From Lepidodermella squamata (lineage: Eukaryota > Gastrotricha): DNA of 64,000 bases. Each line of letters starts with the position of its first letter. Within the stretch, counting starts at the first letter, position 1. This document shows, piece after piece, positions 20,601-29,921 of this stretch. The DNA is taken from contig JBLDXI010000029.1 in assembly GCA_047495785.1 (NCBI GenBank), forward strand, positions 930,001 to 994,000. Direction: 5' to 3'. The translations under genes and the position numbers were made by a program. The notes under the pieces were generated by a model, which had not been told where the DNA came from, did no database searches, and saw only the letters and a program-made list of their open reading frames with translations.

Positions 20601-23600
20601 TAAGAATCAAGTTCCCAGTTTCAATACACCTCATACTCATATTGAAATTCAAGTTGAATCATATTGTTGCTGTTTTCCGAAATTTTCAAGTATAACAGAT
20701 AAATTTACCTAGGCGTGACTTTTTTATCTGCCGCACTCGACACCGGACTGCTAGAAGTTCGAAGCTGCTGTATCAGCTTGATCGACAACGACCGGCCAGT
20801 TCCTTCGTAACCGCTAATAGTCGACGCCATAAACGTCAACGGCGCACTAGACAACAACGCCCTGACCTTAGGCAGCGGAATAGCCGCAGCCTCGTCGATC
20901 AAAATCAAGTCAAACGCACTGCTACCGGCTGGAGCGACGCCGAAACGCTGGCTGGGCGAGGCGACCTGCCGCAACGCATCATCTGGCGTCATGAAAACGA
21001 TGTTCTGACGACGCCGATCGCGATGAATCGCAATTCGGACGACGGCTTTACTCGAGGCTGAGTTATCGCCAGAACCGCCTGACGTCGAAACAGCGACTAT
21101 ATTGCCACTAACCACGTCGAAATCGATGTGGCGCTCGTAGTTGAGTGAAACCAGCCCCTTTTGCACGAAATCGAACAGTGTTCGAACGTTTTCAACGGCC
21201 GGCGATGTGACGAGGATGTTGGAATAGCCGAGTGAGACTGCGGCGGAAATTGCGAGGCCGAGCGAAGCTGACTTGCCGCGGCCTCGCCCGGCGGTTAGCG
21301 AGACAACTACGCTGCTTGAGGTTGAGGTAGGCGCGTCTGCGAGCACGTCAATGCATCGCAGGGTTGCTTTTGCTTGGTCGAGGGTGACGCATTGCGCGGC
21401 GAGGGCTGCGGCTGGCTGCGAGCCGGCGAGTGCGTTTTTCAGGTCGACGAGTTGCGGGTCGGTGCTGCCGCCTAATTTGAGCGGGGCGGGCACTGGTTCG
21501 ACTTTTTCGCTGCCGTGGCCGAAAATCGGTAGAACATTTAGCTAAATAAAAGAAAATTGACTTGATTAATATAAATCATTGCTAATATTCGTATTAATAG
21601 GCTTCAAAATTGACTTATTGCGATTTGTTTCCGTATGTACGGAATAAGAACGCAAGGATTTTCGCAAAAATTTACGGAAAAACCTGACGTGCGGCAACGA
21701 TGAAAAACTCACAAAAAGACGCAAGGCTACACAATCTTTCAAATTTTTTTTAAACTATACTTTAAAAAATATAATCGGAAGCAGAAGCAACAGTGCTCTA
21801 AGTGTAACCTCCATGTTTGTAATGAACACTCAGTTAAGATGACTATTTGTGACTGCACCTGAACTGAAGAGCACCTATCTTCCATGCCCTCTTAACGATA
21901 AGCTCGATAAGAATATAATATGCCAATCGCCTAGAGTTCCTCACGATAAATTTTGTGCCTCGAAATAATTTCGGGTTAAAAATAATTGAAAACTCGTGTT
22001 CGAAGAATTTCTTGCAGAAGACGGCGAGAGGAAACCGGTCACGATAAAGATCACGACGACAAGCGTGGGTCGTGAGATAATTATGAAATCAAAGGTCAAT
22101 TTTTCTACATGTTCCCTCTTTTTCTTGCTCTTAATACGTAGAACCATGAAGCAATTGCCTCGTGGTTTGTAGCTTACATCGGCGTTCAACCATTTGTGCT
22201 GGAAGTTGATGGGGCCGAGAAACAATTTGACAATTCGACGGCTAAGTTATCAGGCTTGAAAAAATATTAGTATCCGCGATGGAAATGTTGGAAAAAGGCA
22301 CGGCTTCAGCTTCAAAATCACCGTTGGTTGGCACTATTAAGCGATCTAGTTCCGGAGATCGAAAGTCTATCTTAGCTAAGGAGTCATGTGTAAGGATATC
22401 TACCGAATTCGACAGCACGAACGGCGAAGCATCAACTGGGGAGCCTGACAACAAACGTAGAGATAACAAATATTCGCCCGAAGATGAAGCGAAGTTGAAA
22501 AAAGGGCAGGAAATTCCATTATTACGAATTGGCTATGGCAACAGGTTTTCATGCTCACATGGGGATGGAGATCGAGAAAGACGTGGTACAGCGAACATCC
22601 AGAGGCGAACTGGAATGCGGCCGGATCGAAACCGCCAGTGGTCACCGATTAGTCCGATATGGAAGAGGTCGATTTGACAACAAATGCGAAAACGTAAAAT
22701 GCTCCGGAAAAGTGAATTTGACGTTAATTGGCGCTCCTGAATTCTACAGTTTCAATCATTTTTGAGAATTTTTATGCTGGATTTTATTTCCTTAAGATGA
22801 GATTTTACGAACTTTTTATGACGAAATTTGATCAAAAATTATTCAATTTCTGAAATAAAATTTGAAACCAGAATTTTACGGAAAAGATGAAGAGAAAACA
22901 AAGTTTTTTGTGTAAAAAGTTCGGAAAACGGCAAACGGCATACTGCAAATTTTCACGCCATAACATTCGAAATAGGCTCAAATAGTTGAGTTCCCGGTCC
23001 TTAAGGCAATATTTTTGCCAACATTTTATCGTGGTGATTTAGTTTTTTTCTGGCTTTCACCTCAATTTTGATAACGCGAAAACACTGTTTCTAATGCAAA
23101 TTTTCTTCATTTTTTCAAGGAATTCCAAGTATTTCTTGAGCTCACGGAGAGAAAATTGCGTACCTGATCGTCAAGAACGAGACAATTTTTGCAGTCTCCT
23201 AGCGACAGAAGAAATCGTTTATTGAACCGTGACGTCATCGACCGATCCGCTTCGTCCTCATCTTCCTCGCCATCTCCTTCCTCATTTTCATCCTCATTTC
23301 CTTCATCACTTTTTTGCTTCTTCGCTTTTTTCGCGTCTTTACCAGCCGCAGCTCCAGCAACTCGATTCGAAAGCTGTTGCAGTTGTTCAAGGCCTTCATT
23401 GAGCAAAACTACCACGATACCACCGCCTTCAACTGTTTCAACAGTTCTCGCCAAAATATTTGGCGTCAGAGCCTCGAAGTCTTGCAAAACACACATGCCA
23501 AATGTGTTGCCGAGAATTCGATTTGTTTCAGCGTAGTAGCAATAACGAATATCCGTTGTTGTTATAAACATCTGGAAAGGATCTTCTTTCTCACTCGGGT

Positions 23601-23965
23601 CAAATTGTCCAGCTCGCATTTTCCGCTTCAATTTTTTCATAGCTTTTTGCCGGTGGCTGGTTTAGAAGGAAAATTATGAGAAATTCGAGGAAAAGTAATA
23701 GGCTAATGAAACCTTGTGAAGCCTAGCTCCTTCTTATAGCACCATAAAACTGAAGGTCGAGCTTTGAGCTGAGCTTTTGATAAAATGTGGTGCAAAATTA
23801 CGACCTGAAAATATCGGAATTACTTTTCTGAGTTCAATTTTCAACGAAAAAACACACTTGATCACGAGCCCGCTCTCCGACCAGCAAAAACACTGACCTG
23901 TGTCGCTTAGCTACGGCATTTTCAATAACCGACCGTATTCGGTTGTCAATTTTTTTCAACACCAT
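17700..23965 (-). CDS. NAT10: RNA cytidine acetyltransferase NAT10/Kre33
   Basis: Six exons (23858-23965, 23713-23804, 23164-23656, 20709-21541, 19453-19846, 17700-19094) join in frame to 1104 aa (human 1025). NAT10 makes N4-acetylcytidine in 18S rRNA and certain tRNAs and is needed for small-subunit assembly in the nucleolus. The N-terminus reads MVLKKIDNRIRSVIENAVAKRHRS. DUF1726 carries SVLWCYKKELGFTSHR and CVLQDFEALTPNILARTVETVEGGG. The helicase-like module has the P-loop AGRGRGKSASLGLA and IDEAAAIPLP with ASTISGYEGTGRSLS. The GNAT part has CVIQVALEGRVSKQ, RIATNPDFGRMGYGSRA and DLTGEHSCIMLK. The tail is Lys-rich and nucleolar in style. Intron 3 (1622 nt) holds a probable nested plus-strand gene; introns 1 and 2 are about 53 and 56 nt. 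An acidic insert (DEGNEDENEEGDGEEDEDEAD) lies in exon 3. Confidence 0.96.
22279..22765 (+). CDS. Probable nested gene in NAT10 intron 3, unknown function
   Basis: Exon 1 (22279-22544) and exon 2 (22603-22765) join in frame across a 58-nt intron (donor CAG|GTTTTC, acceptor CATCCAG), the window's typical intron size, giving 142 aa. The N-terminal half is charged and Ser/Lys-rich (SKSPLVGTIKRSSSGDRKS, DNKRRDNKYSPEDEAKLKKG). The C-terminal half reads GYGNRGELECGRIETASGHR, then LVRYGRGRFDNKCENVKC and a hydrophobic ending; it looks like a small folded domain. No family recognised. It lies antisense to the host gene. Without splicing the two halves are in different frames. Support is the frame rescue plus coding-like composition, so it may still be spurious. 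Confidence 0.35.
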
Positions 23966-24383
23966 CTTTCTATCAATAATTGAAAAAATTCACGTTTATC
24001 GTCAATTTTTTTATGATTCAAAAATTTATCGTGCGATCAACAAAATTCTTAAAAAGCGGGCAAGTCAGTCATATTATTGTTTCATTTCATTTAAGCGCAA
24101 AAGGAAAAACTAAGCGTGAGAAAGATCATTGGCGTTGAGAGCAGAATGAAGGCTATTTCATCAAGTGGCAAATATTCACTCGACAAAACCTTGCAGCAAC
24201 AGTTATTTCGACTAAAAATTAAGAAATTTCATACCTTCGTCACAAAAAATGGTTGTGTAAACATTCATTATTTACTTTGACGAGGCCTGGTCTGACGCTC
24301 GAAAAATTCTTTGAGAAAGACTATAACAAAGCTATAAAATTGCTGCGGTATGAGGCGAGTGAATATTTGCCAAATTGAGAAAT

Positions 24384-24971
24384 TCAGCGACCGGTAGGTT
24401 TTGGCCCAGGAACTGTAACAATACGCGGCCCAGACGGCGCCGGCCGAATAGCGATAGGCTGCGGCGGCAGAGGTTGCGCCACCATGAAGTTCGTAGTTGA
24501 GCTGGACGGCGTCGAAACACCGCCACACTCCGAGTCGGAAATACCCGCCCGACTGTCGTGAGGATCAGGGCGAGGCGAGAAAAACCGGCCGCCCTCACCG
24601 CGTTGCCGATTCATGGCATGCTTGTGCCGAGATTCGTGCAAATAAGGCCGCCGTTCACGCGTCAATCGGCCTAGTTGTTCGAGTTTAGCCCGTTGCTGCC
24701 GCCGTTTCAAAATTCTGCCGTACTGCTTAGCGTTAACGTACAGCGGCTCTTCGTCGCCGTCGCCTGCATCCGACCCGGTCGAAGTTGCCCCGTTCACAAT
24801 CTGCGAGGATGCGCCGATTTGCTGCAGGAAATCTGCCTGTGACATGGTACCTATCGTGCCCGCATTCGTGACCGAACCTGCCTGGTTCGACGGTACAACA
24901 ATGACAAATTGCGCACCAGGCGGCGCAGCTCCAGCCTGCAAAAACTGAAGCTGACCAGTAGATGTCATCAA
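24384..24971 (-). CDS. NFYA: NF-YA subunit of the CCAAT-binding factor
   Basis: A single-exon frame of 195 aa. NF-YA joins NF-YB/NF-YC and inserts into the minor groove at CCAAT boxes. A Gln/Ala/Gly/Ser-rich activation segment fills residues 1-75. The conserved core is [20 protein letters not shown] (NF-YB/C-binding helix A1), a linker with [20 protein letters not shown], then [12 protein letters not shown] (DNA-binding helix A2 and GxGGRF). The A1 helix has Gly where other animals and yeast have His (KQYHRIL). The tail (about 60 aa) is Ser/Pro-rich. It is shorter than vertebrate NF-YA (about 340 aa), mainly through a shorter activation region. It is followed by NAT10 on the same strand, about 420 nt away. 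Confidence 0.93.
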   Translation of the reverse strand: MMTSTGQLQFLQAGAAPPGAQFVIVVPSNQAGSVTNAGTIGTMSQADFLQQIGASSQIVNGATSTGSDAGDGDEEPLYVNAKQYGRILKRRQQRAKLEQLGRLTRERRPYLHESRHKHAMNRQRGEGGRFFSPRPDPHDSRAGISDSECGGVSTPSSSTTNFMVAQPLPPQPIAIRPAPSGPRIVTVPGPKPTGR

Positions 24972-25448
24972 TTAACAGCAACTAAAAAATCAAGTGAAAA
25001 ACAGACTTTTATTCTTGATTTAATTCTCAACACCTTGTGGTAATATTTATACAAAAAGCGGGATTTCTCCCCGCATCATGCTCTTCAAGTTCAAAAAGTA
25101 TTCAGAAGCTCAGAAGGCTTCGTCATCAAATTGCCTATTATGGAGAGAAAAAGAATGACATCGATTCATATATAAAGTCACAAAACCCTTGCGGCAAATA
25201 TAATTAAGATAGCAATCAATGGCAACCAATCACAGTTGATTTTTTCAAATGTTAGATGATTTTTTGAAATAAGAGCCTAAAGAAAAATCTGACATCAAGC
25301 AAGACGGTAGAAAATTTCCGGCGCATAAAATGTGTCCTGACCACGGGTTAAAAGCTACCAAAGCGAGAGATTAAGACAGGGCACGCTATATTATACATGA
25401 ATCGAATGCGTTTTCACGTGTCATCTAGATGTTACTCCATAGGCCGCC

Positions 25449-26398
25449 TTAATTGGTGTAAGCTGGTGGAAGGGGGGCGACAGGAGTGTTTGCGTTCAAC
25501 TGCTGCGACTTGATGACATCCTCGTACTTCGGAGGCAACAGGATTTCAACATCCCCAGAGTCGTGGCCAGTCGGTGAAACAGTCATAGCTGGCGACAGAT
25601 CATAACTTGTGAGAGTGATAGCTGCGCGAGAACGCTCCTGCTCGCACAGGTATTTGTAGCAAGCCCAGACTAGGCAAATGAAGTAGGCCTGAAACGAAAT
25701 GTATAAAATAAATCATCTTAAGAGTCATATTCCAGCATTACCTTCAACGTTAGAATAAGGGCGGCCATCACAACTACAATAGCCAACATGTAATGAATGT
25801 TGACCGTATCGAGAGTTCGAGCTAGATAGCGGCTGTTGACTTGTTCTGTAACCCAACGACGAACGTCATCGTAGGAAAAGAATCCAGCAACTGTCAGGCA
25901 AGAAACCACGAAGTCGAAGATTTGAAGGCAGAAGAACGGCAAAATGTACGATGGGCGCCCTTGCCATGCTCCCTGCACCATCATGGCGGTGACAACGAAC
26001 GAAAGGGTTGTAAGTAAAAGAGCGAAACATTGGTTTTCAAAGTAACGCTCTTTTGATGCCGCGTCTCTAACGCGAATATCAAACACAACATTTACAGCTC
26101 CATCGGAGAGCTGATTCTTGCTATCGGGGAACAGTTCAAGCTTGCCATCCTCTGAGTTATTGCTCAGATCAATAACGTTGTCAATGAGCTGTGGCTGCTT
26201 GAAAAACAGGATGTAGTACAGCAAGAATAACATCCCTACGAACTGGAGAAGCTGTTTAGGAATGAAATTACACATAATGAAATATTTACAGGCAATAAGT
26301 AAGTTTATTACCATTTGCCATGTTCCAAATAGAACAGTGCCAGTCCGAACGTGCAGGCAGAAGCAGCACCGGTATTCGGACGGAATTCGTCCTCTCAT
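25449..26398 (-). CDS. LAPTM4-family lysosomal four-transmembrane protein
   Basis: Three exons (26312-26398, 25742-26251, 25449-25688) join in phase 0 to 278 aa. LAPTM4 proteins sit in late endosome and lysosome membranes and influence sphingolipid and receptor trafficking. The N-terminus RCCFCLHVRTGTVLFGTWQM matches the family start CCFCCHVRTGT. Four membrane segments are visible (about residues 25-50, 110-135, 140-165, 200-230). The stretch YILPFFCLQIFDFVVSCL matches the family's IIPFFCYQIFDFAL. The tail carries two PY motifs, PPKYED and PPAYTN, which bind NEDD4-type ligases. A larger than usual luminal loop 1 (about residues 55-105, acidic) is an oddity. The join removes an in-frame readthrough of 20 codons in intron 1. 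Confidence 0.88.
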
Positions 26399-27700
26399 GC
26401 TTTTAATTAAACTTTCAGTTGTCTCTTTATCCTAAGACAAATGGTAATGAGAAATTGATAAAAACAGCAGATAATGAATACGGTGAAAAGACTAGCCTAT
26501 CAAAAGAATAATTTGTTTCTCTGGAAAGTTTACATCAGTGAGATTTGCTATCGGCGATAAGCTATCCGAGTTACACGTTTTTTCCATGGTGTTACCAGAG
26601 TGAGTCCGCAGTCACAGAGATTACATTTGCAATAGAAAAATTGTAACAGCTCCGAGAGGATAAGAAATCGGGCGAGTCATATGCCTCTAAAAGCCTTGGT
26701 ATCCACAGGGACTCAGAGGGTCACATCAAGAAATCTGACCAGCAACCCGGGAGCTGGGAGCTGGTCAATAATAGGTGAGTCCTAGTGTAATCATAGCGTA
26801 GATTACATGTAGTCCTGAACGCTCGATTTTGATCACATTTCAAGCGGGGCCAAGTAGTACCATAGTAATTTAAAAGATGAAAGATGCAATATAACTAAAA
26901 GCAAAAGAAACGGGGAAATGATGGTATTTTTCTATTAGGGTCCCAATCAATCGCTTGTCAATTTGAAGTTTGAAGGCACTGTGACCAAGGCCTGGCGCCT
27001 GACTAAATAAACAACCATGTGATCATCGATTTCGAAAAATTAATATGCAGAAATGAATGTGAAAGGAAATTAAACTTTCTAAAAATGCGCAGCCTGGCCC
27101 TGGGTAAGTAACTTTTGACGCCCCGGTTCCCGGTTCCTCAAGATAATGAAACATCAAACAGATTGTCATTCGTCATCAAAATGCAGGCATACCCAACTAG
27201 GATTTCTCATAGACGAAGAATATCCACGAACGCAAGAGTCGTTGAAGAGTCAGGTTTAAGCCCATCGAACATCTAACATATCTAACATCGAACATAGCCC
27301 AGCACTACGTTGACCTTTCCTCTCTGTCAACCCTTTTCATGATCCAAAAAAGTAAAAAGAAGTGTCGCCCGAACCAAGGTGATTTGTACTGCCTTGACAT
27401 CAACATTTTGTTTAATATATAAATATCTTAAGCCAAATATTTTCTTTCATTTTCGACATATTGCAAAATATTGCGCGGTAAAAAATTCAAATTTTGGCTG
27501 TTGCGCGCATGCATGCGGCTTGTTTGAAAGAGGTTTCCCCGGTAGCTTTCTTGGTTAACTGGAGAGGCTTAACTGGAGAGTAACAAATTAGTTTCGAAAA
27601 AAATCGGGAAAATTGGCGAATTATAGTTGTGTCTAAGGATGGTTGATATTAGTGTTGACATTTTGGCGGGCGCGGCGGATCGTGGCAATCAGTTTTTCTC
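26399..27700. other. Gene-free region
   Basis: About 1.3 kb upstream of LAPTM4 with no reading frame of note, no tRNA and no clear repeat. It presumably includes the LAPTM4 promoter. Confidence 0.3.
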
Positions 27701-27718
27701 AGGTTCTTAGAAATATGC

Positions 27719-28281
27719 ATGTACTGCTATACTGGAGGATATAATTGCGACGTTCCGCCATGGAGCCCACGAGTCTTGGAATGTTGGTAAACAAATTCAG
27801 CTTGAGAACGTTCTAGTTCCGTCGAATCCACTGACAGCAACGGTAGTGGTTGTGTACGACGCGCAGTACTTGGTATTGATGAAGATAGATCGCAAAATAT
27901 CAGCTCCGGTCATTAAGGGTGCTTCAACTGGACCGCGCTATTTCTCGCTTGGTTATGGCGATAGAGGAGATGACATCAGCATCTGTGATGTCACGATAAC
28001 CTTTGACCGCACGGATCGCCGATGCCATTTTTATGGGTCGTCTGGAACACGGCGTGGTGATTCCGGTGGTCCTTGTTTATGTATATGGGCTCTATATGGC
28101 TGTATATGGGGATCGTGAACTGATCGGCATGTGTGTTGGTGCCAGATTACCAGACCACTCACAAAAGTTCACCATCGGAGACATGGTGACGGACTGGAGT
28201 CAACGAGCTCACATTTTGAGTGCAATGGCAATGCTTGGTCTTGCTTCTTCTCTTTCAACCTGCTGTGATGCTTTCCTATAA
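27719..28281 (+). pseudogene. Decayed trypsin-like (S1) serine protease
   Basis: One frame reads HGAHESWNVGKQIQLENVLV, then YDAQYLVLMKIDRKI, then RRGDSGGPC, which is the S1 active-site serine signature. Right after GGPC the frame must shift to continue as GDRELIGMCVGARLPDHSQK and FTIGDMVTDW, the usual S1 C-terminal strand order. No AAHC histidine motif is found upstream. The usual catalytic Asp position (DIALLKL) reads YLVLMKI. Loss of two triad residues plus a frameshift indicate a pseudogene; an unrecognised splice could explain the shift but not the missing residues. Confidence 0.5.
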
Positions 28282-28859
28282 CTAAGGAAGAATGAACATT
28301 GGCGCTTGGCAATCAGCGAAGTTCAAATTTGCGATTCCTTAAGTAAGACATTAATGGGATTCATGGGAACATCTGTACGCGGATACTCCATCCATCCCTG
28401 AAAAATCGTGCATACCTGTTGCATTTAAGGCTGCTCCTTCTGTGAATTGCGCACAAAAAAGGGTCAGCTGGAACTCGCATTACGTACAATGTGCGTCTCT
28501 TAAATCTTGAACTACTTGAGTTGTGCGGAATGACAATCAACTCATATTTAATATCTCATTAGTTGGTTTGATGACTTTGATGTTATTTGATATTTGATGA
28601 CTTGGGTCCAGAGAGCTCATTATATGCTTGAAATAGGCCATGTCAAACGAGTGGAAGCATCCCGCCAGTAGATTGCCGTAGGCTTTGATCTTTAAACGGT
28701 TCGTGAAAAGTTCAATGTCGCGCCCGGCTTGAATGCCTATCTTGGTCTTTTTATGATGGAATTTTATTACACGAGCCAACGAGTGGTTAGGCTATTGCTT
28801 ATTCTTATTCTTATATTATACCATTTTTCGTAATTAGGAGCAGTTTATTTACACCAGAC
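28282..28859. other. Intergenic, no recognisable gene
   Basis: An open minus-strand frame of 80 codons at 28537-28779 has no recognised domain. The end of this stretch is the MRPS16 promoter. Confidence 0.3.
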
Positions 28860-29222
28860 ATGAGTGCGAAATTGAATTACGTCGGCCGTCAAGCCATGTA
28901 TTCCATCAGATTGGCTACTCATGGTTGTACTAATCGTCCCGTTTACCATATAGTCGTTAGCCCATCAGCGGAGGAAAACAACAAGGCCAAACCGATTGAA
29001 GAGCTTGGCATTTACGATCCATTGCCAAATGCGAACAACGAAATCGTTGTCGGTATGAATGTTGAACGTTTCAAATACTGGATGACGAAAGACAACGTGA
29101 AAATAACAACTGCCGTTTCGAAGCTGCTGGGCATCTGCGGCGTACTACCCGTTCATCCTTTTTCATATATTGAAGCTCGTAAAAATCGCGAGCCGAAGAA
29201 AACTGAGGAGAAAAAAGAATAG
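28860..29222 (+). CDS. MRPS16: Mitochondrial ribosomal protein bS16m
   Basis: A single-exon frame of 120 aa. The S16 fold is clear: SIRLATHGCTNRPVYHIVVS, then the conserved IEELGIYDPLPN, VGMNVERFKYWMTKDNVKIT and VSKLLGICGVLP. It is a small-subunit component of the mitochondrial ribosome. The Lys-rich tail ends the protein. No strong N-terminal presequence is seen, as is usual for this family. The stop is only 38 nt before the ATG of TMEM234 on the same strand, so the two may be co-transcribed. Confidence 0.93.
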   Translation: MSAKLNYVGRQAMYSIRLATHGCTNRPVYHIVVSPSAEENNKAKPIEELGIYDPLPNANNEIVVGMNVERFKYWMTKDNVKITTAVSKLLGICGVLPVHPFSYIEARKNREPKKTEEKKE

Positions 29223-29260
29223 ACAATTTTTATTTGAAGTTAATTTGTCGAATTTAGACT

Positions 29261-29737
29261 ATGAATTTGATTGATTTTGTGCCGCTGACGTTGATTTCGA
29301 TTGTATGGGGCTGCTCCAATCCGCTTTTGAGGCGATATAGCCTATCGGTTAAAATTCCCGAACATTCATCCGCGTTCCGCAAAGTCCTACTTCATATTTC
29401 AAATATCAAGGTATAGAAATATGAACTCAGCGTTACAAGTTTTTATATGTATGCTTTTCAGTTTATCCTCAGTTTCATTATGAATCAATCCGGCTCTGTT
29501 TTATTTTATGCTCAGCTTCGGAATTCAGGTGAGTATATTTGATTTATTGGACGAATAATTCTATAGTTTCTGAATATAGAGTTGAGCGTAGCTGTTCCGT
29601 TTGTCAATTCTCTCACGCTTGTGCTCACCGCAGTTTTCGGCCAGCTAATCAATAGCGAACCTATGTCAAGTCGGTCATATCTTGGTCTTGCCTTAGTGGC
29701 CGCTGGTCTCGCTGTTTGCTGTCACTCTAAACTTTAA
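29261..29737 (+). CDS. TMEM234: TMEM234-family small membrane protein
   Basis: Three exons (29261-29410, 29462-29528, 29580-29737) with 51-nt introns join in frame to 124 aa. TMEM234 is a half-size relative of drug/metabolite transporters with four membrane helices; it matters in kidney filtration in vertebrates but its biochemical role is unclear. Signatures: LISIVWGCSNPLLRR (family WGGTQPLLKR), FIMNQSGSVLFYAQL (family LLNQCGSLLYY), LSVAVPFVNSLTLVLTAVFG and LGLALVAAGLAVCC. The start fits because the conserved WG motif follows within 20 residues. Downstream member of a tightly spaced pair with MRPS16. Confidence 0.85.
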
Positions 29738-29921
29738 ATTATTCGATGACTTTTTTATCAATAAAAATGTCTTTCAGCTGTAATACGTATTTTTATTTCT
29801 CACTTGAACATGGGTGCACAAATCGATAATAAATGATGAGATCTTACGTAATTAATAATAATTTATCACAACATAATAAATTCCTTGACTATTAGCCGAA
29901 GGATCCACGAAATTCTTAGTC

